From positions 461,574 through 525,573 of the forward strand of contig JAQGEQ010000023.1 of NCBI GenBank assembly GCA_034620365.1: a stretch of 64,000 nucleotides of DNA, given 5' to 3'. The notes beneath the pieces are model-generated. The model had not been told where the DNA came from, made no database searches, and saw nothing but the letters and a program-made list of their open reading frames with translations. The translations under genes were made by a program, and so were the position numbers. Positions within the stretch are counted from its first letter, which is position 1. Each line of letters starts with the position of its first letter. Origin of the DNA: Pegea sp. RAD2-039 (Eukaryota > Chordata > Thaliacea > Salpida > Salpidae). Below are positions 52,701 to 63,800 of the stretch, piece by piece.

Positions 52701-53296
52701 TCATTTATGTTTGTACGAAGTAAAATTTAGGTCGCCATAAATGTTTCTAAATCAGTAAATAACGGATTTTTCTCATTTATATTTAGTAATTTATTTATTA
52801 TTATTTGGTAATTTCTATTCTATTTATTGATATTATATACTGTAAACATTATTTCATCTATAAGACATTATATTCTATTATCTATATTATAATTATGTAT
52901 TAGGTTTTTTGTTGTAATTAAATAAATTTAAAAACTTATATTTACTAAACTGTTAATTCAATTATTTTTGGATAATAAGCCAATATTGGCATACTTTTTT
53001 TCAATTTTTATCTAATTTTACTTGAAAAATTTGATCATAATAAATAATAAACCATAAATAATGTTCTTTAACTGATTTTTAACGGTTTAGTAAAATATGA
53101 GTTTAGCAAATTGTTTAATACTTGTTTTGTTTGTGCTTCTTAATATGTTACTTTTATATCATTTTTGTTAATAGATAACCAAAAATATGAATTTAAATCT
53201 TTCTGTAGTTGAATATATTTAAAGAAATTTTGATTTTTTAGGCAATTTTGAAGCTATTTAGTTTATATTTGTTGATTTTGTATTTGTTTTGTTACA
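49747..53296. other. Intergenic; T-rich leader region of MOB3 in its right half
   Basis: No gene is recognised. From about 50.8 kb to MOB3 the + strand is visibly richer in T than A, as in the introns of plus-strand genes here. This suggests a long transcribed leader, 5'-UTR intron or outron. A TTTTTTAGG acceptor-like site lies near 53241. Confidence 0.55.
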
Positions 53297-54608
53297 ATGA
53301 TGTCTAGAGGCCCTCTCAATCTAAAAGCAGTTTTCAGTAAAGATAGAACTTTTCGTCCGAAGAAGAAGTTTGATCCGGGAACAACTAAGTTTGAGTTGCA
53401 CAAGAAAGCTCAAGCCAGTCTACGTTCAGGTAACTTTTTTTCAGTTTGCGCAAGAATTCAGTTATAAGCTCTTCAACATTTCTACAAATTGACTTTTTAT
53501 CTAAAATATTATTTTACAAATTTCTAAACTTTTTATAATTCTGTCAATTTTCAGGACTTGATTTAAAAGCGATTGTTCTGCTGCCTGCCGGTGAAGAAAA
53601 AAATGATTGGTTAGCTGTTCATGTAGTTGATTTCTTCAATCGAATCAACCTAATCTATGGAACAGTACTGGAATTCTGTACAGTGGAGGTGGGTTTCAGT
53701 TTACTTTTTCAACCACTAGAAGCAACTTTTGATGAATAATTTCTTCACTGTAGTCTTGTCCTATGATGTCAGGAGGACCAAGATATGAGTACAGATGGCA
53801 AGATGACGATAAATATAGAAAGCCAACAAATCTCCCTGCTTTTCTATATGTTAAAGAGCTAATGAATTGGATTGAGAAGCAAGTTAATGATGAAGCAATA
53901 TTTCCCACAAAAGTTGGTTAGTTAACTTCAAACTGAAATTATTTCGTTTTTTTATCAATAATTTCTTCTTTAAGGTATTCCGTTTCCCCCTAAATTCGAA
54001 AATATCTGCAGTAAGATACTAACAAGACTACATCGTGTGTTTATTCATGTCTATATTCATCACTTCGATCGAGTACAGGTTACTTACAGCAACTTAAAAT
54101 GAAATTTTAACTGTTTTACAAAGTTTTGAAAAATTTCATAAAACTTTTTTGAGTAATTTAACTTATGGCAATATGCCAGTCTAAAAAGCAATTGTCATGA
54201 AGGTTGCTGTACTTATTTAACAACTATTCAACCCTCGTATATTGACATTTTAGATAGCAAAGTTTAACATTTTCGTTTTCTTATTACCTTCACGAAATTG
54301 ACGAGCTTTTTTACAGAGCATGGGTGCCGAAGCTCATATTAACGCTTGCTACAAACATTTCTTCTATTTTGTTCGTCATTTTAATTTGGTCGGCAACCGG
54401 GAGTTAGAGCCTCTTGTAAGTTGCTTTTTATTTATTAAGTTTTATATTTTGAAACATTAAAATCCAAGCATCGAGCTAAACTAACACACATGTACAAGTT
54501 TCTCTCTGTCACAAATGACGTATTTCCTTGATGGTCTTTATCATTGATATATTTTCACTTTAATATTTAACTTTACAGAAAGATATGCAAGCTATCATAT
54601 GTCACTAA
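53297..54608 (+). CDS. MOB3: MOB kinase activator 3
   Basis: A zinc-binding MOB-fold co-regulator. Other MOB proteins activate NDR/LATS kinases, while MOB3 members bind MST/STK kinases and modulate Hippo signalling. Six exons join in phase to give 220 residues (human MOB3A 217): 53297-53429, 53555-53688, 53754-53916, 53975-54078, 54317-54415 and 54579-54608. Strong matches are [55 protein letters not shown] and [14 protein letters not shown]. The zinc ligands C86, C91, H168 and H173 are present. Two ATGs are in tandem (53297 and 53300), and either could start the protein. The last exon encodes only nine residues ending in ICH, as in mammals. Confidence 0.97.
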
Positions 54609-56470
54609 GCAGGCTCAGCTGGTACTTTCTAACAAATTTGAAAAAGTAGCAGATCAATTTTCTATTCAACAAACAACTTTTTTATCCAATTCTTTTTGCA
54701 AAGTTATCAATTTTTATAGTTTTCCACCCTTTAAATGAGAACATTTTCAAAGTAATAATCTATTTAAATAAATAGTATGTGAATAAAATCAACTTTAACC
54801 TCTTTACTCTCTTTAAAGCTCTTATTTTCATATACGTAAGTAATGCATTCCAATAAGCAAACCAGTAAAAAGCTGTTGGGTAAATCAGTGAGAAGGTCTC
54901 ACTATATAACTGCCTTTGCTATTGTGAAACTATTTGCTTGTTTATAAGGATGTTGCATCAGTGAAACACTTTCATATGTACACGACTAATACCTGTTAAC
55001 TTTTTTTACGTTGATATCAAGTGTAGCATTTATGTAGTTGGCTCTTCTGTTTGCTGTTGGCTGCTTAATACAAACTTGTCGAAATTTTCTGTTGTAAATT
55101 TCTAGTGAAATGTCATAACAACTAACAGTTACGTGTTATGACTAATCATGTTTATTTATTTTATTTTTATGTTTGATATCTAACAAATAATGATCTAATT
55201 CTGTAGATTATCAGCAACTTGATGCAAACAAAACTAAAAAAACTGGTAGTTGGTTAGAATTAGCATCTTGATTTCTAAATATTTTCACCTAATGTAAAAT
55301 ACTCATAGGTCAATCACGTATTAAGTGGTATTCTCAGGTAGTTGTTCAACTTTTAAAACCAGTTTCTATTTATCTACAAAGATATATTCATGATGTCAGT
55401 ATATTCAAAATGTTTGTATAAAAGTAAACAATTAGAAAATTGTCTTCAGCAAAGGGCGGAAACTTGTCAGAATATGCTAATAATATAAATTATTCTATTC
55501 AAAAAGGAGCTATGTTTCAAAGTATCCGATTTTAGTTGATGTAAGCTGTTAACAAAAGTAGTTTTTGTAATATTAGATATTTAATAGCTTATCAAAAATT
55601 GTCAACTAAAATATTAGAAAAAATACTTTTGGTCAACAAATTTTTGAGTCTGTTTATGAAAGAGATTAATTTTAGAATTAGATTCAAAAAAATAACAAAA
55701 AGTTGTAATTTTCAAGGAAATCTATAAAAAGCTTACAGATGTATACAATTTACTTTATTTATAAAATTCATTTTAAGGTAGAACTTCTTCACTTAATATT
55801 TATCATTAACCTAAAATAATTTAGTCATCGAAAAATTTTATTGATAAAATAGAGCAAATATTTATAAATAAATAGTTTTTATTTAAAATTTTATTTAAAA
55901 TGTTACTGTTGCGAATTCTAAAGGTTATAAAGAGCAAAACATGGTTTCATAGTTGTGAAAATTTAAATATTTGATTAGAATTACTAAAAACGTTTTTTAT
56001 TTGAATATAGTTTGAGATATGCTTGGATTGACTGATATTATTTTGCGGATGAGTAAAATTAAATAAAAAAGTTAAAAATCTTTGGAATAAATGACTAGTA
56101 GAAAATGATAAAATTTTTTGATAGAATATATATCCAACACAATCAAAATGTTTAAATTAAAATGTTATTGAGTTGCCTTAAATTTAATCTTATCACAAAA
56201 AGTTTATAATTCAATATTGTAATTATCACATTATTGCTTATTTTGCAGTATGTTGAAAAATTTTATTTTTAATTGCAGCTGTAATGGTTTATATTTAGCA
56301 AATTTATCAAAAACTACAAAATTAAAAAAACAGCTTAAATTATAAAGATTTCTCGCCAACAAAGCTTGACTGATAGGTTTAAATGTGCTGTAAAGTGTTG
56401 TAGTTCCACTTATATATTTTGAATGTCCTTTGAATAAACAAATGACTTGCAGCAAAATTGTTGTCCTTAT
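54609..56470. other. Intergenic, no gene recognised
   Basis: 3' flank of MOB3 and A/T-rich spacer. The reverse frame at 56231-56455 is short and lacks homology. No repeat is recognised until the retrotransposon fragment begins. Confidence 0.55.
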
Positions 56471-56962
56471 TTTTATTTATTTATTACAATAAATGCAAAA
56501 GAGGGTGCCTGAAAAGAAGCACCTCTCGCTAACACACATTCTCACAAATAGCATCCATTTAGTCAAAAATAGAAAGCAAAAGATGTAACACATGGCATTT
56601 CGGTAGCACTCAAAGCATATAACAGTGAACAATTACATAGAATTGTAATAATATTTAGAAAAAAAGTAACAGTTTAGAAATGACAATGTTGGCAATATTA
56701 TAACGGTTCAACTTCTTGAACAACGCGAGTGATTCTGATATAACAATGTCTGATGGCAGCTGGTTCCAAGTACTAATTGTGCGGTATGAGAAAAAATTCG
56801 CTCTGATCAATGTACCAGGTGATATGGGCTTATTAAGATGTAATATGTGTCGTCTGAGCTGATATAACTTGAGGGAAGGGCTAATGGAAAAGAAATCATC
56901 AAACTGAAGGTCAATTAAATTGTGGATAATTTTATAAAATAAGAATTTATTTTTGCTAAATG
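56471..56962 (-). mobile_element. Non-LTR retrotransposon 3' fragment (CR1/L2/Jockey-like), copy 1
   Basis: Read on the minus strand, about 100 codons stay open from near 56960 to the stop at 56656. They encode the tail typical of these reverse transcriptases: FFSYRTISTWNQLPSDIV followed by LALFKKLN. A 3' UTR and the terminal repeat CATTTATTGTAATAAATAAA follow (end at about 56471). The copy is 5'-truncated, as expected from target-primed insertion, and its open tail suggests it is fairly young. The same family occurs at 58130 and 60665. Confidence 0.85.
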
Positions 56963-57187
56963 TTTACAAAGATAATCTGAAGCAGTACTTACAAAACGTA
57001 ACAACCTTGTAAGTCAGTTGCTTTGCAAAAATATCCGATGAAAACTTTAGAAAATGAAAAAATCAAGAAATTAATTTAGGGTATGCAATCTATTGCCTTG
57101 ACATTATCTTTGCAACTCACATATTAGCTTTAGTTCTTTCTTTCTTTTAAATTTCAAAAAAGGAAGATAATTTTTGATGCACAATCT

Positions 57188-57415
57188 TTAAGCTGTTTGC
57201 GGAGCAGAGAGCGCTACTTGAAGCGATCTGCTGCGATATCTTCCCATTTGCTAGTTCCGATATTAAGTAATATAAATTTATATATCAATTGGCGCTTGCA
57301 CGTATTTTTAAAACAAAGGCAAGGACGGCTGATGTTACGTTTGCCTTTTTGGAGCGCTTTTCATTCGAAAGATCTTTTGCGATTCGTCTGTCTTCTATGC
57401 AACAAATATGGCCAA
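57188..57415 (-). mobile_element. Degenerate non-LTR retrotransposon ORF2 C-terminus, second type
   Basis: The minus strand shows a conserved tail of another LINE class: GHICCIEDRRIAKDLSNEK, then after a frameshift GKRNISRP, KNTCKRQL and SKWEDIAADRFK. A stop codon (TAG) replaces the usual Trp, followed by RSLL. The pattern GKR..GRP..YKDTCKR..WE.LA.DR..WR is common in animal LINE proteins. The stop and frameshift show that it is dead. The plus-strand open frame over the same DNA is a shadow. Confidence 0.8.
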
Positions 57416-58129
57416 GTCAGTGAAGCCTGTACTAAGCTTAGGGTTTTGTACATTGTTGTCAGTCCAGTGGGCTTCATGAGTTTCTCGTTTGAGATCTTTT
57501 GCTGCTACCTCTTACGTAGGATATGACAAAGAAAATGAAAGATGTTAGGTTTATTTTGACAAATTCCAACTTTTGCTGGCGGTAATAACTTTCAAATGTA
57601 TTAAATTAGAAAGAATGTTAAAAATAAGTCCTCATGTACATTAGAAAAACATTAATAAATTTTATTAAAATAAATTGAATAAAATATTAATTGACAATCT
57701 ATTACTTTAAGATTATAATTTTTCGTTTTAACTTTTATAAAATCAATTGAATTATTTGGCAATTATTGAATATATATAATCAAATGTTAAAATAGAAATT
57801 TAAGTCGACGTAAAGATGCTTACAAATTTTTTTGATTTATAAATAAAACTTATTTAGATATAATTGCCGTAAAGTTATCAACTAAATTCTTGAATAAATT
57901 TGTTGTCAATAAATCCGAACTATTCTACATTTAAATTTGTTAATCAGTAGTTATATACTGATAACTATTTTGCTTCTTATTTTTGGTTCAATTGAATTAC
58001 TACCCTGCTTTGTTTTCTTGATTTACAGTATTAAAACCAAAGACTAGCTAATGTTAAAACAATACTATGATTCTGTGCAATTCTTCATTGTCATATGCTT
58101 TTTCGTTTACACGTCAAATAGATCTAATT

Positions 58130-58208
58130 TGTGAGAATGTGTGTTAGCGAAAGATGCTCTCTTTAGGCACCCTCATTCACATTTATTGTAATAAATAAAT
58201 AAATAAAT
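58130..58208 (+). mobile_element. Non-LTR retrotransposon 3' end, opposite orientation
   Basis: About 79 bp closely match the 3' UTR of the copy at 56471 in inverted orientation. They include GTGAGAATGTGTGTTAGCG and end with CATTCACATTTATTGTAATAAATAAATAAATAAA. Only the 3' end is clear, and weaker similarity may start near 58080. With copy 1 it forms an inverted repeat around a 1.2-kb interior. Confidence 0.8.
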
Positions 58209-58498
58209 CAGGCTTTTTACTGTTTCTACTATTGTTTTGTAGATTCATTGTATTTTTATGACTATTTTAATGCAAAAAATCTTCTGCTTTCCATGATATT
58301 TTAAAGATTAATTAAACCAACATACTGATGAATATCTAATAAAAAATGCCCTAAGAAGCTAGTATCAGAGGGTGCTACTTTTATATAAACGTTAATAAAA
58401 TTGAAACTAGTTTTAAAGTCATCTTTAAAAGTTTAAAAATACAAAACGTTGATTTGTTAATTTTATTTTAGATCAACAAATTAATCTGCGAGGACAAG

Positions 58499-59536
58499 TT
58501 ACAAGTAGAATTTTCTACGCTTTGTGTCCATGTCATGAGGTCGATGTAACCATTCAAACTCACCAAATTTCGAATCAAATGTTCCTTTTTGTAAGGATCG
58601 AAGCTTTAGAGTGAAACTGGGACCTATTTCTTGCAACCCAACTTTTTTGGCATCTTTAAAAATATATCTATGATGTCGAAAAAAGATAAAATCTCGTTGA
58701 TTATGAAAAGTGACAACTTGACGCCCTTCAAACTCAGCTTTTTGAGGATACAAAGATGAGAACATCCGCCCTATACGATGACCTAATCTCGTACCAAAGT
58801 TGTTCAAAATCACTTCCGGCTTGTGTTCTGAAGGAGTGGTGCTGTTCTTGATTTCACTTCGTACTTTTACATTCGATATTTTGAAGTAGGCGGTCGGACC
58901 TTCAGGCAAGTGGCAGAGTAACAGTCCGTTGGGTTTCTTTCGATCTTCATTGACAACCATGATGTCAGTAAACCCACGAGCGATGGCTTGTGTAACAATC
59001 TTCTTAACTGGAATCGCTCGACGATAGAACACGTGACAATTGGGAAGACTCTCCTGTAGCTGCTTGACAAACTTAGCAAGATAACTACGAGGCCGATCTG
59101 ATGTGGTTAGCAAGATCTTCGGCTCGACGCTTTGAGAGAAATAAGAAGCAAATTCATCTGATTGATCTTCCAACATCACCTCCTGATCGTTGATCTCGAC
59201 CATCGAATCTTCTTTTTCTCTACGGTTGTCAATTGTGATTTGTTTAGAGACACAAACTGCATCGTCTCCAAGAGTCTTTCTCATCTTTTGCCTGGATTTT
59301 CGTTCTTTCATCTTTAACTTCATTTGCTCCCGACGTTTCTTCACGTGTGTCTCTCTTCTTCTTTGTTTATTCTTTATTCTAAATTGAGATGATGTGGCAA
59401 TGCTAGAAGAAGACACTTGAGTGTAATTTGAGATGATTGAGTTGCCATCTTCAGTAGGATCCACCGGAAAAACTCCTCCGTCATCTAAAGTAATGTTGGA
59501 TTCCATTGAAACAATTGATTCTGCGTCATCAGCCAT
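58499..59536 (-). CDS. RPF1: Ribosome production factor 1 (Brix domain)
   Basis: A nucleolar factor required for assembly of the large ribosomal subunit. This is an intronless gene of 345 residues (human 349). The N-terminal third is acidic, then strongly basic (KKRREQMKLKMKERKS). The Brix domain fills about residues 140-345: PKILLTTSDRPRSYLAKFV, CHVFYRRAIPVKKIV, VVNEDRKKPNGLLLCHLP, LNNFGTRLGHRIGRMFSSL and FHNQRDFIFFRHHRYIF, ending EMDTKRRKFYL-like (HDMDTKRRKFYL). I chose the ATG at 59536 because it matches the family length and lies just after an acceptor (TTTTTCAAGCAG). The frame continues upstream without homology. AATAAA on the minus strand lies at 58467-58462. Confidence 0.97.
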   Translation of the reverse strand: MADDAESIVSMESNITLDDGGVFPVDPTEDGNSIISNYTQVSSSSIATSSQFRIKNKQRRRETHVKKRREQMKLKMKERKSRQKMRKTLGDDAVCVSKQITIDNRREKEDSMVEINDQEVMLEDQSDEFASYFSQSVEPKILLTTSDRPRSYLAKFVKQLQESLPNCHVFYRRAIPVKKIVTQAIARGFTDIMVVNEDRKKPNGLLLCHLPEGPTAYFKISNVKVRSEIKNSTTPSEHKPEVILNNFGTRLGHRIGRMFSSLYPQKAEFEGRQVVTFHNQRDFIFFRHHRYIFKDAKKVGLQEIGPSFTLKLRSLQKGTFDSKFGEFEWLHRPHDMDTKRRKFYL

Positions 59537-60664
59537 TTTAAATAAATCCTTATTGATCTGCTTGAAAAATGAGAAATACATTTTTGTTAAAATATTTTCA
59601 AATTTCATGATAATAATATATAGTAATATAATGATAATTTTATAACAAATATAAATCTTAATCTAAATGTAGAACATATTTGATAATATAATTTGAGTTT
59701 AAATAAAAAAAGATTACAATATCTGTAGTCTATTATTTATAAAATTTTATAATATAATGATAAATATATATTAAATACCAATTATTAGCTGATATATAAG
59801 TAGACAGAAAGTTTAATCTAAGATTGCATTTTAAGAAAATAATTTTGGTTAATAATTGAATTGATTAACTTAAAAAATATTCTATATATATCTAAAATTA
59901 TAATTCATTGCTTAAAGGTTTTTAATAGTTTTTGAAAAGTATTCAAAGTTTATATCTAAAAATCATAATAACAATTTAAGTAAATAACTTAATATACTTT
60001 AACATAAGTTTTTCAAACAATAGTTTTATTAATTACAAATTTGTACTAAATTAGATATAATAATTTTATTAGTTAAAAAACTTTTAATGACTTATTAACT
60101 TTTTTAATTTTTAAATGCAATAAAATAAAAGAATTTGAATATCTAAGTTAACTTAAAAAGCAAAATTTTAATACGATCTTATATATAAAAAAAAATTAGT
60201 TATCATCTAGATAAAAATTTGTATTAAATATTTGCTAATTAAAAATAATAAATCAATATGTTTAATTTTAATGAGCAGCCACAAAAAAATAAGAAATGTA
60301 TAAAATTATAAAGATTTAATTATAAGCTTCAGCAAAAAAATTAAATAAAAAGTTACAAATTGACAAATATAGTATTGAAAGCTATCCACGCCGTATATCT
60401 ACAAAATATAGTGTAGAAGTAAAGCTTAACAATTTGGCCACTTTTAGCTGTGGAGTTAATAAAAAATTAAATTGATAAATAAAATTGTATTTAAAACATT
60501 TCTCTGATTGATTTTTATTTCCCAATTTGATATAAGAATTTAGAATTTATTTTGTACATTCTAAGGTAAAAAAAGATAAAAATAAATTTAGTTGTTTTGA
60601 GGTGCCAACAATATCTACTCTAAAAAACAATTTATTGGGATAAAATGAAATATAAAAGAAATCT
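59537..60664. other. Intergenic upstream of RPF1
   Basis: A-rich on the + strand (T-rich in the RPF1 sense), consistent with a leader or outron of RPF1. No gene is recognised. Confidence 0.5.
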
Positions 60665-61350
60665 TTTTTAATTTTATTTTATTAAAAAAAAACGCCAATG
60701 AGGATGCCTGAAAAGAGCATCTCACCAACACACATTTACAAAAGCAATATTATATATATTAATACCTATATAATTAGGATACAAATATAGAAAAAAAAGA
60801 TGACATGGCAGCACAGTAGTCCCCATACACTATAACAGTGAGTAGTTGAACAGAATGTTAAATATATAAAAGGTAAAAAAGAATCAAATTCTAGAAATGA
60901 CAATGCTGGTATTATTGAAATGGTTCAATTTCTGCTTGAACAGAACGAGTGATTTTGATATGACACTGCCTTCGTTAAAATTAATTGAAATTGATATTCA
61001 TTTCAAGTAATTATTGTGCGGTATGGGAAAAAACTTTCTCTTATTAGCGTACCAGGTGATATGGGTTTACTAAGATGTTAAGGTCAATCAAATTGGGGAT
61101 AATTTTAGAAATAAGAATTAAATCGTATTTAATCCGTCGAATTTTTAAAGTATGTAAATTCAAGAAGCTAAGATGTTTATAACTATCGTATTTAATATTA
61201 AGTTTCCTGCATACCAATATCGTAAATGTTGCCTGAACAGATTCGATTTTTTTGATGTCACCAACTTGATATGGCATCCATGCACTGACAATGTATTCAA
61301 GAATTGAACGTACATACAATTTGAAAAGGTTGATAACGAAGTATGGATCT
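60665..61350 (-). mobile_element. Non-LTR retrotransposon fragment (CR1/L2/Jockey-like), copy 2
   Basis: On the minus strand the reverse-transcriptase C-terminal region is clear: LFKLYVRSILEYIVSAWMPY, then DIKKIESVQATFT and LNLHTLKIRRIKYDLI. This matches the common LINE pattern YVRPILEY..W.PY..DI..IE.VQR.FT. The reading frame breaks before the FFSYR region seen in copy 1. The nucleotide sequence around 60890-61085 aligns with 56660-56870. The 3' UTR GATGCCTGAAAAGAGCATCTC matches copy 1 but ends in a poly(A/T) tract in place of the ATTT repeat. The copy is 5'-truncated and decayed. Confidence 0.85.
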
Positions 61351-62389
61351 TAAAATTAATGGTCTTCACAATAAGCTAAACAAGATTGATTAAATAATTG
61401 ACCTTATTAATCTTAAGTAATCTATTTAATTACTTTAAAAAACTTTAAAGATCATATCACTATCGAAATATATATTTTTAGACCACGATAGTTAACCACG
61501 CAGCTTGTGTATACGTTTAAAGTATTTTACAAGCTACATTGTCAAATCTGTTAGATATGCCAAGAGTTTTTTAGCACGATGTAAAAGTTTAATAATGAAC
61601 CATCAACTACATAGATTAAAATAGTGAACTTTTAAGAGCATTGTAGGCAAACTTATTTTTACAACAATAAATTCAGGCTTTCTATGAACTAATTACTTTC
61701 GTTATTTATCAAATATTTTAAATACAACTTTGTTATCAGGAATATCACAACATCTATTATAGTAATTAATTACAAAGAACGTGATTTTTTTTAAGTAAGT
61801 TTTCGGAAAAATTTGTAAAACATGAGTTACAAGATTAACTTCATTAACGATTTCCTAGAAATAATCAATGAATGGTAATAACCTGTTTATTTTTTATCTA
61901 ACTTTTGCAAAAATAGTTTTCAATCTTATGATTGAAAATATTGATGAGAGTAAAAGAAATATAAATTTTTGTAATTAGATATCAAATTCATGAAACAAAT
62001 CTTATCAAACAAAGTAAATGTTTATTGACTAAATTGTAGAAAGGTTTTTCAAAATAATTTTAAATTAGTGTTAAAAAGTTGTGAATATATATAGATACAA
62101 ATTGAGGGGACTTATTTTTAGAGAGATTTATACAAATCTTGATTTTGTCAAGTTAAGAGTACAATATAAAATCAGTAGTAAAGAAAGAATGTTCCAGTTT
62201 ACAAGTTCCCGCTAAAAGTCTCACTTATATGAGAAAAAATCGTTAATCTTTTGAAAATTAAAAAATTTTTCACAATAAGAATATTAGGAGAGACTCACTA
62301 CCAGATCATCTATAAAAAATTTTGAAAGTGATTTGAGTACCCACAAACATAAAACTTAAAGCTTTTATTAAATAACACAAAAGTCGTGC
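61351..62389. other. Intergenic between LINE fragment and U2 gene
   Basis: A/T-rich spacer with no recognisable gene. The last 100 bp would hold the U2 promoter. No known proximal sequence element was recognised by eye. Confidence 0.5.
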
Positions 62390-62397
62390 TTCGAGTT

Positions 62398-62587
62398 ATC
62401 GCTTCTCGGCTCTTTGAGCTAAGATCAAGTGTAGTATCTGTTCTTCTCAGTTTCAAACCTGAGAGGTAGGCCACTGGCCTACTCCAATGTTTGACTGAGT
62501 TTTTGGAATGGGATCAGCACGGAGAGCTTGCTCACCTCTGATCATGAGTCGGCCCGGTATTGCAGTACCTCCGGGAACGGCTCACCA
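62398..62587 (+). ncRNA. U2: U2 spliceosomal snRNA, copy A
   Basis: 190 nt (human 188). The 5' end ATCGCTTCTCGGC is canonical. Stem-loop I is GCTC-TTT-GAGC. The branch-point recognition sequence is GTGTAGTATCTGTTCTT. Stem IIa (CTCAG/CTGAG) and IIb (GTAGGCC-ACT-GGCCTAC) both form. The Sm-like site is GTTTTTGG, where most animals have ATTTTTGG. Stem-loop IV has the usual U2B''/U2A' loop GGTATTGCAGTACC. A perfect 7-bp hairpin ACTCCCC-ATT-GGGGAGT lies directly after the 3' end (62588-62604), possibly for 3' processing. Confidence 0.95.
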
Positions 62588-63800
62588 CACTCCCCATTGG
62601 GGAGTGACCTATCGAGTCAATCGCATCTAACAAAGTTATTGTGGTAATTGAAATTATTTAAAATGTATCTTTTATTTATATATCTTCCAAAATAATTTCT
62701 TCTAGTCTCATGGGAATGATTTATCAACTTTTCACAAACAGTTTTGGAAGCAGGTATAATCAAAATGAATTACATTTTGCTCGTGATTCTGTAAATTATT
62801 TTGAGAATGTTGGTGTGATTATTAAATGCAAAATCATTGAGATCTGTTTTAAAGTACTCTATCGTTAATTTGATTGAACAATCAAGTTGAAACATTGAAA
62901 TAACTTGATTGTTTCAATTATTTTTGGCAGCTTCTTTTAAATTGTAAAAACATTACAATTTAATAAAACGTGTTCGAAATTATTGGTTCTTCAAATTCTA
63001 CATAAAAGTTATTTTTCAATCTTAGTATAATTATTTTGAAGTTAAAAATATTATCAAAACATTTTATTATTTTATACAACAAAGATGTACTAGGAAAGGG
63101 TTGTTGATGTTTTGAAAAATCATAAAACTAAAATTTGCTTCTTTGATTCAAAAGTTAAATATTTTATAATCAATACAACAGATGACATTCGATGTATTGG
63201 TTAGATGTCTCAGATAACCAAATCTTTTCTTATTAGTAATTTCAGTTTAGAATCTTCTTCCAATTTCTATCAAAATTAATCTCCTTTTTTCAGATTTGCA
63301 GAAAAGTTAAAGAATTTCAATAATATAATGCTGGATTCTATTTATCTAATCTGATAATTTTTATTTATAACTTATATTTCATTTTGACTGTGCAGTGTTT
63401 CTATTTTTTACTTTAATTAAACTGTGATAATTAAAAACTTTTCATTGTATTCGCTATAAAAGCTGTATAATTGGTAATCTGCGTCAAAATAATCAAACAC
63501 ATTGGCAAGCAAAAGAAAACTATTTTATTGCTATTAAAATACGTCTGATTTTGTAATAGAAATTTGTAGAATCTTTATATATCACTGAAATCAATCATAA
63601 ATTTCCCATGAAAATAATAACTCATTAGAGTCTTCTGAAAGATTTCTTGCAACAAAAATTGATAAAATGTTTTATTTCAAATTTTATTTGGGTGTCAATC
63701 AATATAAAATTTATATTTTTAATCAGCTATTCTCTCTACTATAGCACATTTAACTTAAATTACTTTGATAGGTTAATAGGTCACTCCCCAATAGGGAGTG
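62588..63800. other. Spacer between convergent U2 copies
   Basis: The first ~25 bp and last ~25 bp are the matching 3' flanks of the two U2 copies, each with an ACTCCC(C/T)-ATT-GGGGAGT hairpin. The interior is A/T-rich with no gene recognised. The open frame at 63647-63856 runs into the U2 antisense strand and is not real. Confidence 0.6.

Noticed and set aside
57197-57526. 109-codon open frame on the plus strand
   Set aside because: It is the antisense of a decayed LINE C-terminus, which reads convincingly on the minus strand.
56471-58208. A DNA transposon with terminal inverted repeats
   Set aside because: The inverted arms are LINE 3' ends with ATTT-repeat tails, and the interior is LINE debris without a transposase.
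59537-59608. In-frame N-terminal extension of RPF1 beginning at 59608
   Set aside because: The extension has no homology, crosses a splice acceptor, and makes the protein longer than the family norm. The ATG at 59536 fits better.
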